Source: Botrimarina colliarenosi
GTDB taxonomy: Bacteria > Planctomycetota > Planctomycetia > Pirellulales > Lacipirellulaceae
Length of the DNA stretch: 64,000 bases
NCBI RefSeq assembly: GCF_007859955.1
Contig: NZ_SJPR01000001.1
Location: forward strand, 1,927,590-1,991,589
Reading direction: 5' to 3'
The stretch's first letter is position 1. Each line of letters opens with the position of its first letter. Both the position numbers and the translations under genes were made by a program. The notes under the pieces were generated by a model. That model was given only the letters and a program-made list of their open reading frames with translations, did no database searches and was not told the DNA's origin. Below, piece by piece: positions 41,472-49,574 of this stretch.

Positions 41472-43025
41472 ATGCCACGCGTCCTGGCGATCGATGACGA
41501 CCGAACGGTCCACCACCTCGTCAGCAAGGTGCTCGGCGACCGTGGCGTGACCGTCACCAGCGCGTTTACGGCGCAGGACGGGCTCGATGAAATCGAGCGG
41601 GACCCGCCCGACGCGGTGCTGCTCGACGTGATGCTCCCCGATATCTCGGGCCTCGAAGCGGTGAAGCTGATCCGCGAGCGCGACCCGAGACTGCCGGTCA
41701 TCTTCGTGACGGCCGCCGAGTCGAGCGACACCGCGATCGAGGCGATGAAGCACGGCGCCTTCGACTACCTGCAGAAGCCGATCGACCTGGCCCGGCTTGA
41801 GGAGCTCGTCGACCAGGCGATCGAGTCTCGCCGGCTCGCGAACGTCAAAGTCGCGATGCACACGCTCCTCAAGCCCGACGAGAGCGGTGACGCCTTCATC
41901 GGCCGCTGCGCGCCGATGCAAGAGGTCTTCAAGTCAATCGGACGGGTCGCCCCGCAAGACGTGCCCGTCCTGGTGCGGGGCGAGAGCGGCACCGGCAAGG
42001 AGCTCGTCGCGAGGGCGCTGTTCCAACACGGCGCCCGGTCGGGCGGGCCGTTTCTTGCGGTCAACTGCGCCGCCCTCTCCGAGACGCTGCTTGAGAGCGA
42101 GCTCTTCGGCCACGAGAAAGGCTCCTTCACGGGCGCGCATGAACGCCGCATCGGCAAGTTCGAGCAGTGCCACGGCGGCACGATCTTCCTCGACGAGGTA
42201 GGCGACATGTCGCCGCTCGTCCAGAGCAAGGTCCTCCGCCTCTTGCAGGAGCAACGCTTCGAGCGGGTGGGCGGGAACCAGACGATCGAGACCGACGTCC
42301 GAGTCATCTCGGCCACCAACCGCGATCTCGAAGAGATGTGCGAAGAGGGCGAGTTCCGGCTCGACCTGATGTACCGGCTCAACGGTTACACCGTGTACCT
42401 CCCCGCCCTCAGCGAACGGGGGGACGACCGGATCCTGCTACTGCAGCACTTCCTCGCCCGCTTCAACCGCGAGCTGGGGATGGAGGTCCAAGGCATCGCG
42501 CCGGACGCCCTCGAACGGCTGCTCGCCTACGACTGGCCGGGCAACGTGCGTGAGATGCAGAGCGTCGTCAAGCAGTCGTTGCTGCACTGCTCGGGACCGG
42601 TGCTGCTGGCGTCGGCGTTGCCGACCGATATCGGTCCGCCGATCGCGCGCCGATCGAGCCAGGGGGCGCCCCGGCAAACGGCGGCCCCACATGAGTCGTC
42701 GCAATCGCCTGAACCGAACAGGGCGTCGCAGAACGGGGCGGCGGACGGTTTCGACCACTTCGTGACTGGGCGACTGAGCGATCCCTCCGGTGACCTCTAC
42801 GCCGAAGCCCTCACCCACATGGAGCGGCGACTGCTCACCGCGGTGTTGACCCACACCGGGGGGAACCAGTCCGAGGCGTCCCGCATCCTCGGCATCACCC
42901 GCGGCAGCCTGCGGAACAAGATCCGCGGCAACGGCATCCAGATCGGACAGACGATCGACGTCGCCCCCTCGGCTGGCGCGACTGAACCTGTCGCAACCGC
43001 TGAATCAGGCGACGATGACGAATGA
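41472..43025 (+). CDS. NtrC-family sigma-54 response regulator
   Basis: 517 residues. Receiver domain 1-120 (VLAIDDDRTVHHLVSKVL; phospho-Asp in VLLDVMLPDISG near 52; Lys in YLQKPIDL), AAA+ domain 141-375 with GESGTGKE near 168, the sigma-54 contact loop GSFTGA near 217, GGTIFLDEVGD and DLMYRLNGYTV, a Gln/Ser/Pro linker, and a Fis-type helix-turn-helix near 465-505 (ASRILGITRGSLRNKI). The start is ATG 41472. It is 101 bases after dps, and its tail faces that of the HPt hybrid kinase with 41 bases between. I infer it activates the sigma-54 promoters of the cluster, including its own. Confidence 0.92.
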   Translation: MPRVLAIDDDRTVHHLVSKVLGDRGVTVTSAFTAQDGLDEIERDPPDAVLLDVMLPDISGLEAVKLIRERDPRLPVIFVTAAESSDTAIEAMKHGAFDYLQKPIDLARLEELVDQAIESRRLANVKVAMHTLLKPDESGDAFIGRCAPMQEVFKSIGRVAPQDVPVLVRGESGTGKELVARALFQHGARSGGPFLAVNCAALSETLLESELFGHEKGSFTGAHERRIGKFEQCHGGTIFLDEVGDMSPLVQSKVLRLLQEQRFERVGGNQTIETDVRVISATNRDLEEMCEEGEFRLDLMYRLNGYTVYLPALSERGDDRILLLQHFLARFNRELGMEVQGIAPDALERLLAYDWPGNVREMQSVVKQSLLHCSGPVLLASALPTDIGPPIARRSSQGAPRQTAAPHESSQSPEPNRASQNGAADGFDHFVTGRLSDPSGDLYAEALTHMERRLLTAVLTHTGGNQSEASRILGITRGSLRNKIRGNGIQIGQTIDVAPSAGATEPVATAESGDDDE

Positions 43026-43066
43026 GCAAGCGAAAGCGAACCGGCGAACCGATGTCCGGCGAGCCA

Positions 43067-45127
43067 TCACGCGTCCGGGGCGCGGTGCTCGGCAAGCCAG
43101 CCGTTGAGGCGTTCGGAAAGAACGACCGCCGCCTGCTGCAATTCTCGCAACTGAGGCGTCAGAGATTCGCGATCACCCTTCAGGGAGGACGACTCGAGAT
43201 CGGCGGCCAAGTCAACCACGCCCTGCGCGTCAAAGTTCGACGCGAGCCCCTTGAGGCTGTGGGCCGCTCTCGAGAGCGCGTTCCAGTCGCCCTGCTCGAG
43301 GGCGGCGTCGGCCTGCTTGCAGAGGTCGAGGTGGTCGCGCTGGTAAAAGCCGATAATGTCCGCGAGCAACGCTTCGTCGCCGCGGAGCCGGTCGAGCGCC
43401 TTCCGCAGATCGATCGGCTCGGGCTTTCCGTTTTGGACGCTAGTCGGCTTGTCGGCCATCGCCGAAGTCTCCTCTTGCGCTGAACGCTTCTCTTCGGAAC
43501 CTGAAAGGCCCTGGGCGGCTTGTTCTACCACGGCGGTGAGTCGTCCTAAATCAATCGGCTTGGAAAGGTAATCCGTCATCCCCGCTTGGAGGCATTGCTG
43601 ACGGTCGGCGCGCATCCCGTGCGCGGTCATCGCAACGATGGGGACCACTTTGCCGTCGCCCCGCTCGCGCTCGATCGCGCGGATCTCACGCGTCGCCTCG
43701 AGTCCGTCCATGATAGGCATCTGCACGTCCATCAGGACAATGTCAAACTCGGCCGCCTGGTACTCTCGGATCGCTTCGGCGCCGTTGTGGGCGTAGACGA
43801 GGAAGTGCCCTTTCTTGCTCAGGACCCGGTCGAGCAGCTTCCGGTTGGCGGGGGTGTCTTCCACAACGAGCACGCGGGCTTTTGCCCCGTCGAACGTGGT
43901 GGGCGTTTCGGCGCGGGCGAGCTTGGCGATGAATGAGAAGCAGCTCCCCTGTCCCGGTTCGCTTTCAACCGAGAGCTCGCCGCCAAACGAGTGGATCAGC
44001 CGCCGCGTGACGGCCAGCCCGAGTCCGGCGCCGCCGTGGCGCCGCGTCGACGACCCGTCCGCTTGCGTGAACGGGGCGAGAATCATCGCGAGGTTCGAGT
44101 CGGAAACGCCGACGCCCGTGTCGTGGACGCGAAACTCGATCTCGCAATTCCGATCGTCCGCTGAGGAGACTTTGAACTCGATCGAAACCTCGCCCTTGTC
44201 GGTGAACTTCAACGCGTTGTCGACCAGATTCGACAACGCCTGGCGGAGCCTGACCGCGTCGCCGCTCACGATGAGCGGACCGCGGTCCGCCGGCGCAATC
44301 TTTCTTAGCGTGATCCCCTTCTGCAAGGCGACCGGGTCGTAGGCCCGGACGACCGAGGCGACCAGTTCGTCGGGTGCGAAGGTCGCGACGTCGAGTTCGA
44401 GCTCGCCCGACTCGATTTTCGAGTAATCAAGGACGTTGTTGACCAACATCGACAGCGTGTCGGCCGCGTCCCGAGACGTCTCGAGGTAGTCCCGCACAAG
44501 GGGCGACAGTTCCTCCTCGATCGCCAGGGAGGTCATCCCCACGATCGCGTTGAGGGGCGTCCGCAACTCATGGCTGATATTCGCGAGGAAGCGGCTCTTC
44601 GCGTTGTTCGCCAATTGCGCGTCGGCGAGCGCCTTCCGCAGGGCGTCCGCCGTGTTGACGCGGTCCGAGACGTCCCGCTCGATCGTCGCGAAGCCGACAA
44701 TCTCGCCTCCGGGGCTCTTCACCGGGAAGCCTACGATCGAAGCCGGGAAAGCCTCCCCCGACGCGCGCACGCGCACCGTGTCGTAGGCGGGCGTCGACTC
44801 GTCGCGTCGCGCCGCGCCCGCGATTATATCGATTTCTTCGCGTCGCTCGGGCGGAGCCGTTATGGACGCGTGATTGCCGATGGCTTCGTCGGCTTCCCAT
44901 CCGTAGACCGACTCCGCGCCCGGATTCCAAGTGACAATCTCACCGTCGTTCGTACAGACGATGATCGCGTCGCGGCAACCTTTGACCACCGCGGACAAGA
45001 GCTCGGTGTCACCATGCAAAGCAGGCCGCTCGGCGGGCCGCACGGGTTTCCGTGTCGCCCCGCCGTTCTCCTCTTTAGCACTCTCGGAATTCTTGTTGTC
45101 GCGCGTCGTTGGCCGCTCAGATTCCAT
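43067..45127 (-). CDS. Cytoplasmic hybrid histidine kinase with receiver and HPt
   Basis: 686 residues, no transmembrane helix. PAS domain about 45-165 (AIIVCTNDGEIVTWNPGAES), HisKA with phospho-His in NISHELRTPLNAIVGM near 186, HATPase with NLVDNALKFTDKG and GGAGLGLAVTRRL, receiver at about 417-545 with Asp in VLMDVQMPIMDG near 464, and a C-terminal HPt with His in HSLKGLASNFDA near 621. This is a complete four-step phosphorelay in one chain. It lies at the end of the CsbD-DUF883-YqjE gene run and next to the NtrC-type regulator, its likely target. Confidence 0.92.
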   Translation of the reverse strand: MESERPTTRDNKNSESAKEENGGATRKPVRPAERPALHGDTELLSAVVKGCRDAIIVCTNDGEIVTWNPGAESVYGWEADEAIGNHASITAPPERREEIDIIAGAARRDESTPAYDTVRVRASGEAFPASIVGFPVKSPGGEIVGFATIERDVSDRVNTADALRKALADAQLANNAKSRFLANISHELRTPLNAIVGMTSLAIEEELSPLVRDYLETSRDAADTLSMLVNNVLDYSKIESGELELDVATFAPDELVASVVRAYDPVALQKGITLRKIAPADRGPLIVSGDAVRLRQALSNLVDNALKFTDKGEVSIEFKVSSADDRNCEIEFRVHDTGVGVSDSNLAMILAPFTQADGSSTRRHGGAGLGLAVTRRLIHSFGGELSVESEPGQGSCFSFIAKLARAETPTTFDGAKARVLVVEDTPANRKLLDRVLSKKGHFLVYAHNGAEAIREYQAAEFDIVLMDVQMPIMDGLEATREIRAIERERGDGKVVPIVAMTAHGMRADRQQCLQAGMTDYLSKPIDLGRLTAVVEQAAQGLSGSEEKRSAQEETSAMADKPTSVQNGKPEPIDLRKALDRLRGDEALLADIIGFYQRDHLDLCKQADAALEQGDWNALSRAAHSLKGLASNFDAQGVVDLAADLESSSLKGDRESLTPQLRELQQAAVVLSERLNGWLAEHRAPDA

Positions 45128-45184
45128 CAGATATAGATCACCGACTAGTGAAAAGGGTGCTTTCGTCCTCGGGACGCGGGAGGC

Positions 45185-45385
45185 CTACCATGGCTTGAGT
45201 TTCCATCCGAGCACGAATCCTACTCCGAAGCACCACAGCGCCGCCACATCGGGATGGGCCTTGGCGTACGAGACGAGGTACGTCGTCAGATCGGGCGGCG
45301 TCGCGCCGTCGGGGGTCTCGAGGGCCGACGAAACAGCGGAACGCTGTTCGGCGGCGCTTTGCTTGTAGTCGGTCGCAGTCGACAT
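45185..45385 (-). CDS. Small C-terminally anchored protein
   Basis: 66 residues. A soluble N-terminus (MSTATDYKQSAAEQRSAVSS), then YLVSYAKAHPDVAALWCFGV and a helix ending GFVLGWKLKPW. The HPDVAALWCFGVGFVLGWKL end resembles the C-terminal membrane part of DUF883-like proteins (hydrophobic stretch after a P-E/D-A motif). Between YqjE and the hybrid kinase. Confidence 0.65.
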   Translation of the reverse strand: MSTATDYKQSAAEQRSAVSSALETPDGATPPDLTTYLVSYAKAHPDVAALWCFGVGFVLGWKLKPW

Positions 45386-45414
45386 GGGAAGTTTCTCCTA
45401 GCCGGGGTGAAAGT

Positions 45415-45852
45415 CTAGTGTCGGTGAGGGGGTGTCGGAGCGCTCTCCGAGCTTTGACCAGCGAGTGCGCGAAGGTTCTCCGCCAATTCGCCGAACGATA
45501 AGGCGACGCAGCCCGCGGTTTGTTTGGCGTAGCGCCACGCGACAGCGCCGCACACCGTTGCGAACGCCAACGCGATCAGGGCAGAGAACACGAGCGCGGG
45601 GGCGGCCTCCCACCCTTGCGCGGTGCGGAGCCACGCCGCCAGCGCCAGAAACAAGAGCGGCCCGGCGGAAAGCAGGGCGACGGCCGCCGCTGCGCCGACC
45701 GCCGCCGCGATCTTCAGCGAGTGCGCTGACGCGTTCGCCTCGACCGCCAGCAGCTTGGCGTTCAGCGTCAAGAGTTCGACGACCGAGGAAATCGCACGCC
45801 CGACGGGGCTCTCGGCCGACCGTTCGGCGGTGGGAGAGGAAGGAGTCTTCAT
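45415..45852 (-). CDS. YqjE-type (holin superfamily III-like) membrane protein
   Basis: 145 residues. Helical N-terminus (VVELLTLNAKLLAVEANASA), then two transmembrane helices (IAAAVGAAAAVALLSAGPLL; LVFSALIALAFATVCGAVAW) and a short C-terminal helix with AENLRALAGQSS. This is the usual YqjE pattern; in proteobacteria it is encoded with ElaB/YqjD-type proteins, as here. Its ATG overlaps the stop of the DUF883-like gene. Confidence 0.85.
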   Translation of the reverse strand: MKTPSSPTAERSAESPVGRAISSVVELLTLNAKLLAVEANASAHSLKIAAAVGAAAAVALLSAGPLLFLALAAWLRTAQGWEAAPALVFSALIALAFATVCGAVAWRYAKQTAGCVALSFGELAENLRALAGQSSESAPTPPHRH

Positions 45853-46037
45853 CGTTTAAACCACGCCCCGATCACAAGGCCCACAACCAACCCGATGGCG
45901 ATCGACGCCTCGGGCCGGCGGACGACAAAGTCGCGCACCTGCGAGCCTTTCGCCGCCAGTGCGTCGGCCGACGACGAGAAGTCGGCGGGCAAGAACGCCT
46001 CGACCGCGGCCACGGGTTGCTTAGGGATGTGGATCAT
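45849..46037 (-). CDS. DUF883/ElaB-like short protein
   Basis: 62 residues: MIHIPKQPVAAVEAFLPADF, a helical middle and the family end VRRPEASIAIGLVVGLVIGA followed by WFKR, i.e. the C-terminal tail anchor that puts ElaB/YqjD proteins (ribosome-associated at the membrane in E. coli) into the inner membrane. ATGA overlaps on both sides show coupled translation. Confidence 0.82.
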   Translation of the reverse strand: MIHIPKQPVAAVEAFLPADFSSSADALAAKGSQVRDFVVRRPEASIAIGLVVGLVIGAWFKR

Positions 46038-46540
46038 TGGAAAGACTCGTTGGTGGATTCGTTGGCGGGTCCCGCCGCCGAGGCGGGCGACGCGCTCCCG
46101 GGGGACGTAGCTCCGCCCGGATGCAGCACCCGATCGGTAACGGCGCCGAGCGCAGACCGGAGGACGGCCGCGCCGGCCACTGCCAGCAAGCCTGACCACG
46201 GCGACGTCGACGTGCTGGACGCTCCCCCGCCGCCCTTCGAGGCGGTGCGAGCCAGTTTGCTCAGGAGGGCGGTTTGCTTGTCGGTTAGCTCGACAACTGG
46301 CCGCCCACGGGGGACGAGGAAGTAACCGACCGCCGCAGCGACGCCGACGCACGTGAGGGGGTACGACTCGACGTAGGAACGCCAGTCGAAGGCGTGGTTG
46401 ATCTGCGTTTTTGTCGCCTCGACATCGGTGTGCAGCCGACTACGGACGCGCGCCATCTCCTCACGGATCGCCTGAGTCTGAGTGGCGTGGTCGAGCTTCG
46501 TATGGGTGACGCTATAAGCGCCGTTGATTCGCGATTCCAC
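46034..46540 (-). CDS. Hypothetical membrane protein of the DUF883/YqjE run
   Basis: 168 residues. N-terminal coiled-coil-like stretch (TQAIREEMARVRSRLHTDVE), a hydrophobic SYPLTCVGVAAAVGYFLVPR segment, a Gly/Ser-rich linker, and a second hydrophobic WSGLLAVAGAAVLRSALGAV helix, then a Pro/Ala/Ser tail. This looks like DUF3618-type proteins (an N-terminal helix with RxxLxxxV and a membrane segment). Overlaps the next start by ATGA. Confidence 0.68.
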   Translation of the reverse strand: MESRINGAYSVTHTKLDHATQTQAIREEMARVRSRLHTDVEATKTQINHAFDWRSYVESYPLTCVGVAAAVGYFLVPRGRPVVELTDKQTALLSKLARTASKGGGGASSTSTSPWSGLLAVAGAAVLRSALGAVTDRVLHPGGATSPGSASPASAAGPANESTNESFQ

Positions 46541-46543
46541 GCC

Positions 46544-46825
46544 TCACCCCCGGTGGATAGTGTCACGCACGGTCGCGAGACCCGACTTCGTCACGCTGTC
46601 GATCGAGTCGAGCACCCGGCGGCCCAGGTGGCCGGCGAGATCGGTCGCGCTCCGCCTTGGCGGCGTTGAAGAGGACGTCAGGAACGCGGTTAGCCCGATC
46701 CCGATCAACGCCCCCCCCGCAACGCACGCTAAGATCGACGCTTCGGGGTGACGCTGCACGTAGCCCTCAACGCGGTTGGTTGTCGCGCATCCGGGCTGTG
46801 CAGCTTTCTGATGGGGGTCGTTCAT
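46544..46825 (-). CDS. DUF883-like small membrane protein
   Basis: 93 residues. VQRHPEASILACVAGGALIG followed by IGLTAFL is the family's PEAS-plus-glycine-rich helix, here placed in the middle, followed by a soluble helix (LAGHLGRRVLDSIDSVTKSG). Third member of the local set with this motif. Confidence 0.7.
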   Translation of the reverse strand: MNDPHQKAAQPGCATTNRVEGYVQRHPEASILACVAGGALIGIGLTAFLTSSSTPPRRSATDLAGHLGRRVLDSIDSVTKSGLATVRDTIHRG

Positions 46826-46925
46826 GACGCGGTTTCTCCTGCGACCGGGGGGTCGCGCTAGACGGCGTGGTGCGAGGGGTGGGACGAGAGGGTGGAATGC
46901 TGGCCGGGACCGTTACCGCGAAAGC

Positions 46926-47351
46926 TCAGGTCCGCGAACGCGCCAGCAAGCCAACCACGGCGCCGGCGACGATACCGACTCCAAAGGCGACCGCGACCGA
47001 TTCCATCGGGCGACGTTTGACCATCTGCTCGGCCTCGGCGCGGCCCTCGTTGAAGCGCTCGCTCGCCGCGGCGGCTGAGTGCGAAATCGCATCGGCGGCG
47101 TCTTCCGAGTAGTGCCGGGCGAAGTTGGCGGCCCGATTCAGCAGCGGCTCGGCGCCATCCTGGGCCTGCTGCAGCCACTTCTCGATCTCCCCCCGGGCTT
47201 CGCCCGTCTTCCGCTCAATCATCCCAACGAACTCCTCAAGGCTTCCCTCGAACTCGGTCAGCTCGTCGTCGGAGATGTCGCCCCAGTGCTTCTTGACCCG
47301 GCCCTTCAATTCCGTCCAACCGCCGTTGAGTTGCTCTTTCGTGATCATCAT
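46926..47351 (-). CDS. CsbD-like protein fused to a DUF883-type membrane tail
   Basis: 141 residues. N-terminal CsbD domain (ITKEQLNGGWTELKGRVKKH, WGDISDDELTEFEGSLEEFV), a helical linker (LLNRAANFARHYSEDAADAI), then VKRRPMESVAVAFGVGIVAG and AVVGLLARSRT, a DUF883-type anchor. CsbD proteins are classical general stress products, usually stand-alone and soluble, so the membrane fusion is notable. First gene of the run, 62 bases after a sigma-54-type promoter. Confidence 0.85.
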   Translation of the reverse strand: MMITKEQLNGGWTELKGRVKKHWGDISDDELTEFEGSLEEFVGMIERKTGEARGEIEKWLQQAQDGAEPLLNRAANFARHYSEDAADAISHSAAAASERFNEGRAEAEQMVKRRPMESVAVAFGVGIVAGAVVGLLARSRT

Positions 47352-47412
47352 CGCCTCCGAGGGGCATTGTTTTCAGGTGGATTGCGCCGCACCGGCGGCT
47401 TGGTACAAGTGG

Positions 47413-47428
47413 GGCAAACTGCGTGCCG
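47413..47428 (-). promoter_or_regulatory. Sigma-54 promoter for the CsbD run
   Basis: On the minus strand CGGCACGCAGTTTGCC: complete GGCACG and TTGC at correct spacing, 14 of 16 positions. Confidence 0.7.
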
Positions 47429-47479
47429 ATCGAAATCGTCGGGCCTCAGGCGAATCGGCTTACCGAGCCAAGATGCGAT

Positions 47480-47514
47480 GGTTGCCATCAGCCCACTCTG
47501 GTCGTCAAGTGACC
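47480..47514. promoter_or_regulatory. Two tandem dyads, putative activator binding sites
   Basis: GGTCGT-CAA-GTGACC at 47500-47514 (within a longer TGGTC/GACCA dyad) and the weaker GGTTGC-CAT-CAGCCC at 47480-47494; centres 20 bases apart, as at 40239-40273. They lie midway between divergent promoters. Confidence 0.5.
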
Positions 47515-47591
47515 AGCCGCCGGCTTCCGACATGACCAATCCGGCGCCATCGAGAAGCGTCAAACGTCCGGCTACAGCGGCTCGATCCGGG

Positions 47592-47607
47592 GGGTACGGC
47601 GATTGCA
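47592..47607 (+). promoter_or_regulatory. Sigma-54 promoter for the AI-2E transporter gene
   Basis: GGGTACGGCGATTGCA: 14 of 16 positions of the consensus; 63 bases before the ATG at 47671. Confidence 0.6.
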
Positions 47608-47670
47608 CTAATGGCGCGGCGAGCCCCCCCTTCAGCCGGGAGGCGCGCCCTACTATTAATCGAGCCAAGC

Positions 47671-48843
47671 ATGATCCGCATCCCGTCCCGCCCAGCGCCG
47701 CAACCTCGCTCGGCGCAACAGCGGCGCGCCGATCGTCGCCCCTACTGGGGGCGGACGGTGGGACGGCCCCACGCGCGACGCCGCTCCAAGTCGAAGCCCT
47801 TTACGTGGAAGCTGTCGTCGGCCTGCTTGCTGGTCCTCACTCTGCTGGCGCTCTTCTACACCGCCTACTTCGCGAAGGCGGTCCTCGTCCCGATCGTCCT
47901 CGCCGCGATGCTGAGCATCGTCCTCCGCCCGCCGGTAGCGGCGATGGCGAAGTGGGGCGTCCCCAACGCGGTGTCGGCGACCCTGCTCTTCGTCAGCCTC
48001 GCCGCGATCATCGCGCTGGCGTCGGCGACGCTCAGCGGACCAGCGGGTGAGTGGGTTCGCCACGCGCCACAAACACTCGACACGATTCAAGAGAAACTCA
48101 GCGGACTGACGCGCCCGCTTGCGCAGCTACAGGAAGCGCAAAAAGAGGTGGAGGAACTTGCCGCGGTCCCCGGCGAATCGAAGCCGGTCGTGGTCCAAGT
48201 CAAGCAGCCGTCGCTCGCCACGCAGATGCTCAGCAGCACGGGGGGATTTTTCGCCAGCGCCGCGATCGCACTAACGACGCTCTTCTTCTTGCTCGCCGCC
48301 GGCGACCGTTTCCTCGAGAAGGCGGTCGAGATCGTGCCGACTTGGCGTGGCAAACGGGACATCGTCACGATGGTGAAGAACATCGAACACCGGATCTCGG
48401 TCTACCTCGGCGCGATCACCATTATCAACGTCGCGCTCGGCTTGGTGATCGGCCTGGGGATGTGGGCGATCGGCATGCCGAACCCCGCCCTCTGGGGCGT
48501 CCTCGCCGCCTTGCTGAACTACATCCCCTATGCCGGGCTGATCGCGGGGACCTGCATCGTGTCGGCGGTTGCGGTCACGTCGTTCGAGTCGCTCGGTCAC
48601 GCCGCCTTGGCGCCGCTGGTCTATCTCGGCGCCAACGGCCTCGAAGCGAACGTGTTGACGCCGCTCATCTTGGGCCGCTCGATCGACCTCAACCCCGTCG
48701 TGATCCTGCTGGCGCTGTTCGTGATCGGGTGGGTGTGGGGGATCGTCGGCGTCTTCCTTGCGGTGCCGCTGCTGCTGGTGACCAAGATCGTCTGCGAGAG
48801 CTACGAGACGACGCGGCCTGTCGCCGTCTTCCTGTCGCAGTGA
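47671..48843 (+). CDS. AI-2E family (PerM-type) membrane transporter
   Basis: 390 residues from ATG 47671. A basic N-terminal tail (RPHARRRSKSKPFTWKL), paired helices (LSSACLLVLTLLALFYTAYF, AVLVPIVLAAMLSIVLRPPV), a soluble domain with EKLSGLTRPLAQLQEAQKEV, and the C-terminal helical bundle with ALLNYIPYAGLIAGT and LEANVLTPLILGRSIDLNPV, the most conserved family motifs. Members export AI-2 or act in Na+/H+ exchange; substrate uncertain. Followed by DUF502, 87 bases on. Confidence 0.92.
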   Translation: MIRIPSRPAPQPRSAQQRRADRRPYWGRTVGRPHARRRSKSKPFTWKLSSACLLVLTLLALFYTAYFAKAVLVPIVLAAMLSIVLRPPVAAMAKWGVPNAVSATLLFVSLAAIIALASATLSGPAGEWVRHAPQTLDTIQEKLSGLTRPLAQLQEAQKEVEELAAVPGESKPVVVQVKQPSLATQMLSSTGGFFASAAIALTTLFFLLAAGDRFLEKAVEIVPTWRGKRDIVTMVKNIEHRISVYLGAITIINVALGLVIGLGMWAIGMPNPALWGVLAALLNYIPYAGLIAGTCIVSAVAVTSFESLGHAALAPLVYLGANGLEANVLTPLILGRSIDLNPVVILLALFVIGWVWGIVGVFLAVPLLLVTKIVCESYETTRPVAVFLSQ

Positions 48844-48930
48844 GTCGAACCGGCGCGCCGCTTCGCTTGTCTCACCGAGCCCTTCGACCCGATACTGGCG
48901 TCCCCCCTCCCTCTCTCCCGGGACGCCACG

Positions 48931-49563
48931 ATGCACCGACGGGTCAGCCAGCTCCTTAGCTTCCTCCGCACGACGCTCGTTGGCGGCGTCGTCTTCCTCT
49001 TGCCGCTCGCTGCGGTGGGATGGCTGCTCGCCCAAGCGGTGCAGATTGGCTGGAGCGTTGTCTCAGCCGTGCAGAGCTACCTGGCCGATCACGAGGGAGA
49101 CCCCATCGGCGCCTACGCCGAGCTCGGGCCGGGGGCGTACGCGCTGCTCCTCCTCGCTTCGCTGGTGCTCCTGGTGGGGGTCGCGTTCGTCGCGGGGATC
49201 GTCGCGCGGCGTTCGCTCGGGCAGTGGTTCAGCGAACGGGCCGAGCGCTACCTGTCGATGCTGTTCCCCCGCTACGCCGTCTTCAAGGACCAGCTGACCG
49301 GCAACCTCGGGACCGGCTCGCTGCAGCCCGTGGTCGCCCGCGTGGCGGGCTGGACGCGGATCGCCATTGAAGTCGAACGCGACCCGGTGGCGGGCGTCAC
49401 CGTCTACCTTCCAAGCAGCCCCGACCCGTGGACCGGCACGGTCGCCATCGTGCCGCCCGACGCGGTGACGCCAATCGCCGGCGACTTCAGCGAGGTGATG
49501 GCGACGTTCGAACGCCTGGGTCGCGGCACGGGCCGGTACGTCGCCACCGCGCACAACGGGTAA
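48931..49563 (+). CDS. DUF502 family membrane protein
   Basis: 210 residues. Two N-terminal helices (TLVGGVVFLLPLAAVGWLLA; GAYALLLLASLVLLVGVAFV) and a cytoplasmic or periplasmic beta domain (LFPRYAVFKDQLTGNLGTG, VTVYLPSSPDPWTGTVAIV, VPPDAVTPI). The PSSPDPWTGTV segment is the signature of DUF502. Function unknown. Likely cotranscribed with the AI-2E gene. Confidence 0.88.
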   Translation: MHRRVSQLLSFLRTTLVGGVVFLLPLAAVGWLLAQAVQIGWSVVSAVQSYLADHEGDPIGAYAELGPGAYALLLLASLVLLVGVAFVAGIVARRSLGQWFSERAERYLSMLFPRYAVFKDQLTGNLGTGSLQPVVARVAGWTRIAIEVERDPVAGVTVYLPSSPDPWTGTVAIVPPDAVTPIAGDFSEVMATFERLGRGTGRYVATAHNG

Positions 49564-49574
49564 GTCGCGTATCC

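Larger units (their letters stand above)
47352..47670. other. Divergent control region between CsbD and AI-2E genes
   Basis: 319 bases without a convincing gene. Contains two divergent sigma-54-type promoters (47413-47428 minus, 47592-47607 plus) with two tandem dyads (47480-47514) between them. Confidence 0.6.

Noticed and set aside
46841-46856. Hairpin GCGACC-GGGG-GGTCGC between CsbD and the next gene as activator site or terminator
   Set aside because: Half-site order is opposite to the dyads found upstream of promoters, and there is no U-run; left unassigned.
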